Origin: SIG607 sp045648445
GTDB taxonomy: Bacteria > Bacillota > Clostridia > Oscillospirales > Acutalibacteraceae
Direction: 5' to 3'
Length of the DNA stretch: 64,000 nucleotides
Assembly: GCA_045648445.1 (NCBI GenBank)
Contig: JAZRNY010000003.1
Span: 62,001 to 126,000 of the forward strand
The notes below the pieces were generated by a model. That model made no database searches. It was not told where the DNA came from and worked only from the letters and a program-made list of their open reading frames with translations. Of the stretch, positions 61,050-64,000 are shown in pieces. Position 1 is the stretch's first letter, and the number at the start of each line of letters is the position of its first letter. The position numbers and the translations under genes are program-made.

Positions 61050-62049
61050 TAAATGTTAGTCGCCTTATATAGCAATATATAAGTGAAAAACTGGTGAACC
61101 TGCAAATGTAGGGTGTACGGTTAACAGAAATGGAGCAGTAGGAAATGACTGTTTGTAACCGTGCTAACAGGGAAAATCTAAACCTTATGGCAAGATAATC
61201 CTGTGGTAAGATAATATGTTGATAAATTTATAAATTTAAAAGCAAGGAGATGATAAATGTAATTAAAAAAGGAATGATTTTCAACTATTTAGAAACAATT
61301 GAACCTGCGATGACAAAATCAAATAAAAGGGGTTGGAAATGCAAGTGCATCTGCGGGAAAGAAACCATTGTTAGAGATAGAGATTTAGAAAATAACATAA
61401 TTCAAAGTTGTGGGTGTATGAAACATCAAATAATAGGTGAAAGAAAAAGAACGCACGGAGAAGCTGGTGGATTATATGAAGGTAAAAGAAGTCGCCTATA
61501 TACTATTTGGAGTAATATGAAAACCAGATGCACCAATCCAAATGTTCGCTCTTATGCTGATTATGGCGCAAAAGGTATAAATGTATGCGATGAATGGCAA
61601 GACTTTCAAAATTTTGCAAACTGGGCAAGAACTAACGGGTATCAAGATAATTTAACAATAGAACGTAAAAATATTGACGGTAATTACTGTCCAGAAAATT
61701 GTGAATGGATTACCTCGTCTGAAAATTCAAAACGTGCACACCAAAGAAGTGGTTGGGCAAGAAATTTGGACACAAATGAATACTTTGAATTTGAATGCGC
61801 GAAAGATTTTGCAAAAGAACATAATTTAAATCATAAATGTATAAGCCTAGTAATACGAGGTATAAATAAACAACATAAAAATTGGATATTTGGTAGAATT
61901 TAATTATCAACATATTATAAACTGCAACGACTATTCCGCAAGGAAGTAGTTTGTAGGTGAAACTCCTACTTACGAAGTGCCAGTTACCTTAAAAGGTAAA
62001 GATATAGTCTAATCCCCTAATAAATATCGGGAAACCGAGGGTATAAATG
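61050..62049 (+). ncRNA. Group I intron
   Basis: 1000 nt. Exon 1 ends in T, the intron ends in G, and removing it rejoins the frame. P4-P6 core with AACAGGGAAAATC and GGCAAGATAATCCTGTGG; P7 halves GCAACGACTA and AAGATATAGTC; P9 hairpin CGGGAAACCGAGG. A 12-bp stem ATATGTTGATAA/TTATCAACATAT encloses the ORF, so it lies in a peripheral (P6-type) loop. Confidence 0.9.
61250..61903 (+). CDS. Intron-encoded homing endonuclease (HNH-type)
   Basis: 217 residues. N-terminal zinc-binding part (CKCICGKET, SCGCM), then the core SRLYTIWSNMKTRC, YGAKGINVCDEW, LTIERKN, GNYCPENCEW and a basic region, and a C-terminal helix-turn-helix-like end. This pattern is widespread in phage intron endonucleases. It would cut intronless polymerase genes and spread the intron. 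AAGGAG touches the ATG; the real start may be slightly downstream. Confidence 0.8.
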   Translation: MINVIKKGMIFNYLETIEPAMTKSNKRGWKCKCICGKETIVRDRDLENNIIQSCGCMKHQIIGERKRTHGEAGGLYEGKRSRLYTIWSNMKTRCTNPNVRSYADYGAKGINVCDEWQDFQNFANWARTNGYQDNLTIERKNIDGNYCPENCEWITSSENSKRAHQRSGWARNLDTNEYFEFECAKDFAKEHNLNHKCISLVIRGINKQHKNWIFGRI

Positions 62050-62748
62050 TACGCAAAAACACTTTTTAAACCAACTCGACCTTCAGAGATACATAGTTTG
62101 ATTCAATCTTACAACCGCCAAAAAACACCATACTTTTTTCAATATGCAAAAGATAAAACTTTGAGCCAAGTTTCAACAAAAAATAATTCTTGTGTAAATC
62201 GAATTCAAGATATAATCGGAAATCCTAAGTTTGATTTTCAGACTAAGCAACTTGGTAAATTAAATTACAAAATGCTTTTATATGATAAGCGTATTGATAC
62301 CAAATCTCAAAGAGCTCAAAATGTTATTGATGATTTTAAAGATTTAATTAAACAATATAATTTAAAATTAAATGATACCGGCGACGAACACGATAATTAT
62401 GCTTATATTGCTAAAAAAATCAAGGACGAGCTTTTTGGAAAATATTACGATGACAGATATGTGTGTGACGTTCTGACAAAACATTATTTTTATGACAAAC
62501 ACACTATTCGCAAAAAAATGTTCTTAATATGTTTTAGTGACTTAATAAATGAAAATCTTCGTCAAAATCTTGATGATAACATTGCTTTTTGTAAAAAATG
62601 TGGTGCAATGATAGCAAAAAAATCAAATAATCAAGATTTATGCCCAGATTGTTATAAAGAATATCGTAGAAAACAAAAAACGGAGACTATGAGAAGACTT
62701 AGAAATAAATCTTGTGGTCAAGTAGAAAACCCCTCTAACCCCGCATAA
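62050..62748 (+). CDS. RNA polymerase, exon 2
   Basis: Last 232 residues. It begins YAKTLFKPTRP; joined to exon 1 this makes N-F-T-I-D-Y-A-K-T, the conserved I/V-D-Y-x-K-T motif after the DxDGD region in this polymerase family. Then a helical domain and a C-terminal zinc ribbon (CKKCGAM ... CPDC near 840-860). The ATG at 62047 lies in the intron and is not a real start. Confidence 0.8.
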   Translation, partial: YAKTLFKPTRPSEIHSLIQSYNRQKTPYFFQYAKDKTLSQVSTKNNSCVNRIQDIIGNPKFDFQTKQLGKLNYKMLLYDKRIDTKSQRAQNVIDDFKDLIKQYNLKLNDTGDEHDNYAYIAKKIKDELFGKYYDDRYVCDVLTKHYFYDKHTIRKKMFLICFSDLINENLRQNLDDNIAFCKKCGAMIAKKSNNQDLCPDCYKEYRRKQKTETMRRLRNKSCGQVENPSNPA

Positions 62749-62792
62749 ATACTAGGTTTATGCAATATTTTGCAAAAAACCGTAAAATTAAA

Positions 62793-62836
62793 AAAGTGCC
62801 CTAAACCCGCATAAACACTGGGTTTGTGGCACTTTT
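62793..62836. terminator. Bidirectional terminator after the polymerase gene
   Basis: AAGTGCC and GGCACTT with an inner AAACCC/GGGTTT stem. T-rich on both sides, so it can end the plus operon and a minus transcript. A related hairpin GCATAAA/TTTATGC lies just before it. Confidence 0.8.
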
Positions 62837-62982
62837 CTTGTTTTACACTAAAGGGAAAGATATTTTCCCAAAATAATATGGGATGATGCCTAATTTACAA
62901 AGCTCAAGGGGCTTAGTCTATTGGAGCAGGTCATCCTTTCGTCCTGCTCCTCTTATTATTTGAAAGTGCATAAATTTACCCA
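62793..62982 (-). ncRNA. Candidate small RNA (about 190 nt)
   Basis: A perfect minus-strand promoter at 62989-63017 reads left into a gap without a gene and reaches the terminator. The transcript would fold GGAGCAGG...CCTGCTCC and GGGAAA...TTTCCC hairpins. Only a 14-codon reading frame is present. Confidence 0.5.
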
Positions 62983-63017
62983 TATTATACTATAACACAA
63001 TTCATTTGTGTTGTCAA
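62960..63017. promoter_or_regulatory. Back-to-back promoters with a shared dyad
   Basis: Plus: TTGAAA (62960-62965), 17 nt, TATTAT (62983-62988). Minus: TTGACA (63012-63017), 17 nt, TATAGT (62989-62994). AACACAA-ttcat-TTGTGTT (62994-63012) fills the minus spacer and covers the plus start site. Confidence 0.7.
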
Positions 63018-63051
63018 ACAAAAAATAAATTACAAAGGACTGAAAACAAAT

Positions 63052-63240
63052 TTGATTCGCATCACCAAAGAAGAATCCATTGAGGTACGAAAGAAATTCC
63101 CAAATGTTCATATTGCAATTACGAGTCGCCAGAAGACACATAATCGCAAAGGATATTATCTCGAAGAAAATCGTGCCGCAATGGGATGGTTAAAAAAATA
63201 CAGAATGAAAGGTATGAATAAATCCATTGGCAGAGTTTAA
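63052..63240 (+). CDS. Conserved small basic phage protein
   Basis: 62 residues: IRITKEESIEVRKKFPNVHIAITSR then KGYYLEE; similar short proteins occur in many phages. TTG start, AAAGGA upstream at a long spacing. Its end overlaps the next gene. Unknown. Confidence 0.7.
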   Translation: MIRITKEESIEVRKKFPNVHIAITSRQKTHNRKGYYLEENRAAMGWLKKYRMKGMNKSIGRV

Positions 63241-64000
63241 TCGTTTGCCCGACGAAACATATCAAGATTATTTCGTAAGGCTATTTGAAAACAAAGCATT
63301 ATACAAATTAGATTGTAATAAGATTGCAGAACTGCTTAACGCAGAGAACGGACAGAGTTATGGAGAGTCTTGTTATCGCAAGGAGTGGCAAAGTTTTAAT
63401 CGCGGCAGACTTTATGAGCGTGAACTTATAGAACGCGGCGTTAAGACAAGAATATTGTGTATATCTGATATTCACTTCCCTTTTGCAAAACCAATTGAAA
63501 CATTTTGTGACTATGTGGGTAGAGTAGATATCCTATTGCTCAACGGAGATATTTTAGATTGTCAGGCCATATCTCGCTTTTCCAAGTTGTATCGCACTTC
63601 TCCAATTGAAGAAATGATTGGAGCAAGACAATATTTAATTGATTTAATTAAATACATACAACCTAAACAAGTTGTTGCCACTTATGGCAATCATGAATTA
63701 AGGCTCGCTTCGTACCTGTCTAACAATTTGGACACCGACGTTCAAGAACTATTACCTGAGACTGCATTGGATTATTTGTTTGTAGATGGTTTTACACATT
63801 ATGACCGCCAATTACGAACAAAAACCCATTATGACCCGATTTGTGAAGTCTTTGATGATATTAAAATTGAATATGTCGGCAAGTGGCATTGTCAAATATT
63901 TGATACAATATTTTGCCATCCAAAAGCATTTGCTTCAAATCCAATGAAGACAGCAGAAAAAGCTATGTACTTCTTTAGAAATGAAGGAAAGCAATTTAAA
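63227..64000 (+). CDS. Calcineurin-like metallophosphoesterase, cut by window end
   Basis: 258 residues so far. Helical DNA-binding-like start (IAELLNAENG), then CISDIHFP, LLNGDILD and TYGNHE, the D-x-H, GD and GNHE metal motifs of the family. A later FCHP may hold the fourth His. TTG start at 63227. Such genes often lie ahead of packaging genes. Nuclease or phosphatase. Confidence 0.8.
   Translation, partial: MAEFNRLPDETYQDYFVRLFENKALYKLDCNKIAELLNAENGQSYGESCYRKEWQSFNRGRLYERELIERGVKTRILCISDIHFPFAKPIETFCDYVGRVDILLLNGDILDCQAISRFSKLYRTSPIEEMIGARQYLIDLIKYIQPKQVVATYGNHELRLASYLSNNLDTDVQELLPETALDYLFVDGFTHYDRQLRTKTHYDPICEVFDDIKIEYVGKWHCQIFDTIFCHPKAFASNPMKTAEKAMYFFRNEGKQFK

Noticed and set aside
62047..62049. 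ATG as the start of a separate gene after the intron
   Set aside because: It lies within the intron end, lacks a ribosome site, and the motif completes only when joined to exon 1.
63097..63109. Further TTCCC-type operator
   Set aside because: TTCCCAAATGTTC matches only partly and lies within coding sequence.

Overview
The window holds the left end of a large integrated phage (prophage) in a low-GC, strictly anaerobic Gram-positive host, most likely a gut-type member of the Clostridia. Signs are strong AAGGAGG-type ribosome sites, an anaerobic class III ribonucleotide reductase, a perfect Gram-positive LexA box and a FeoB/CaCA host flank. Host DNA occupies about 1-2540: the end of an unidentified gene, a CaCA-type cation antiporter and a feoB gene cut off after its first TM/Gate region. 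The phage starts there with a large serine integrase beside attL. It runs past position 64000, so attR and the structural genes are outside the window.

From 2543 to 55031 nearly all genes are on the minus strand. 4382-20082 is a nucleotide-metabolism and replication block: nucleotidase, NMP kinase, ThyX-like protein, NAD ligase, HD protein, ERCC4 nuclease, C-family DNA polymerase, PD-(D/E)XK nuclease, primase, DnaB helicase, and a Sak4-like ATPase paired with an SSB-like protein. 20200-39900 is an accessory region of many small, often Cys-rich proteins around NrdG/NrdD/dUTPase, an adenine methylase and a circularly permuted cytosine-5 methylase. 39950-43730 looks like the lysogeny switch: an integrase-fold candidate repressor, a tyrosine recombinase, HicA- and MazF-like toxins, and a promoter carrying a LexA box. 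43780-52130 is another run of small genes ending in two tRNAs. 52200-55031 has small regulators (HTH, ribbon-helix-helix, a catalytically dead recombinase paralog).

55032-57564 has no convincing protein genes. It contains a structured RNA candidate of about 700 nt with its own promoters and terminator, spaced dyad repeats, an extreme C-rich/G-poor stretch, and origin-like repeats. To its right transcription turns to the plus strand: a winged-helix-type protein, small proteins, and a phage RNA polymerase of the YonO/QDE-1 (DxDGD) type split by a group I intron with a homing-endonuclease ORF. Then come a possible small RNA and the start of a metallophosphoesterase gene. Serine integrase, single-subunit RNA polymerase and integrase-fold regulators together resemble the SPbeta group of phages; this kinship is inferred.

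Three observations stand out. (1) At least nine genes, several for conserved functions, have no ATG/GTG/TTG at the right place but have a well-spaced ribosome site before ATA, ATC or ACG. (2) A 13-bp element TTCCCRAARTGAA occurs at ten places; in three perfect promoters it fills the spacer with identical geometry, which points to one phage-wide repressor. (3) The intron interrupts the polymerase at a conserved I-D-Y-x-K-T motif, and splicing restores the frame exactly. All calls come from reading the sequence; no database search was possible.
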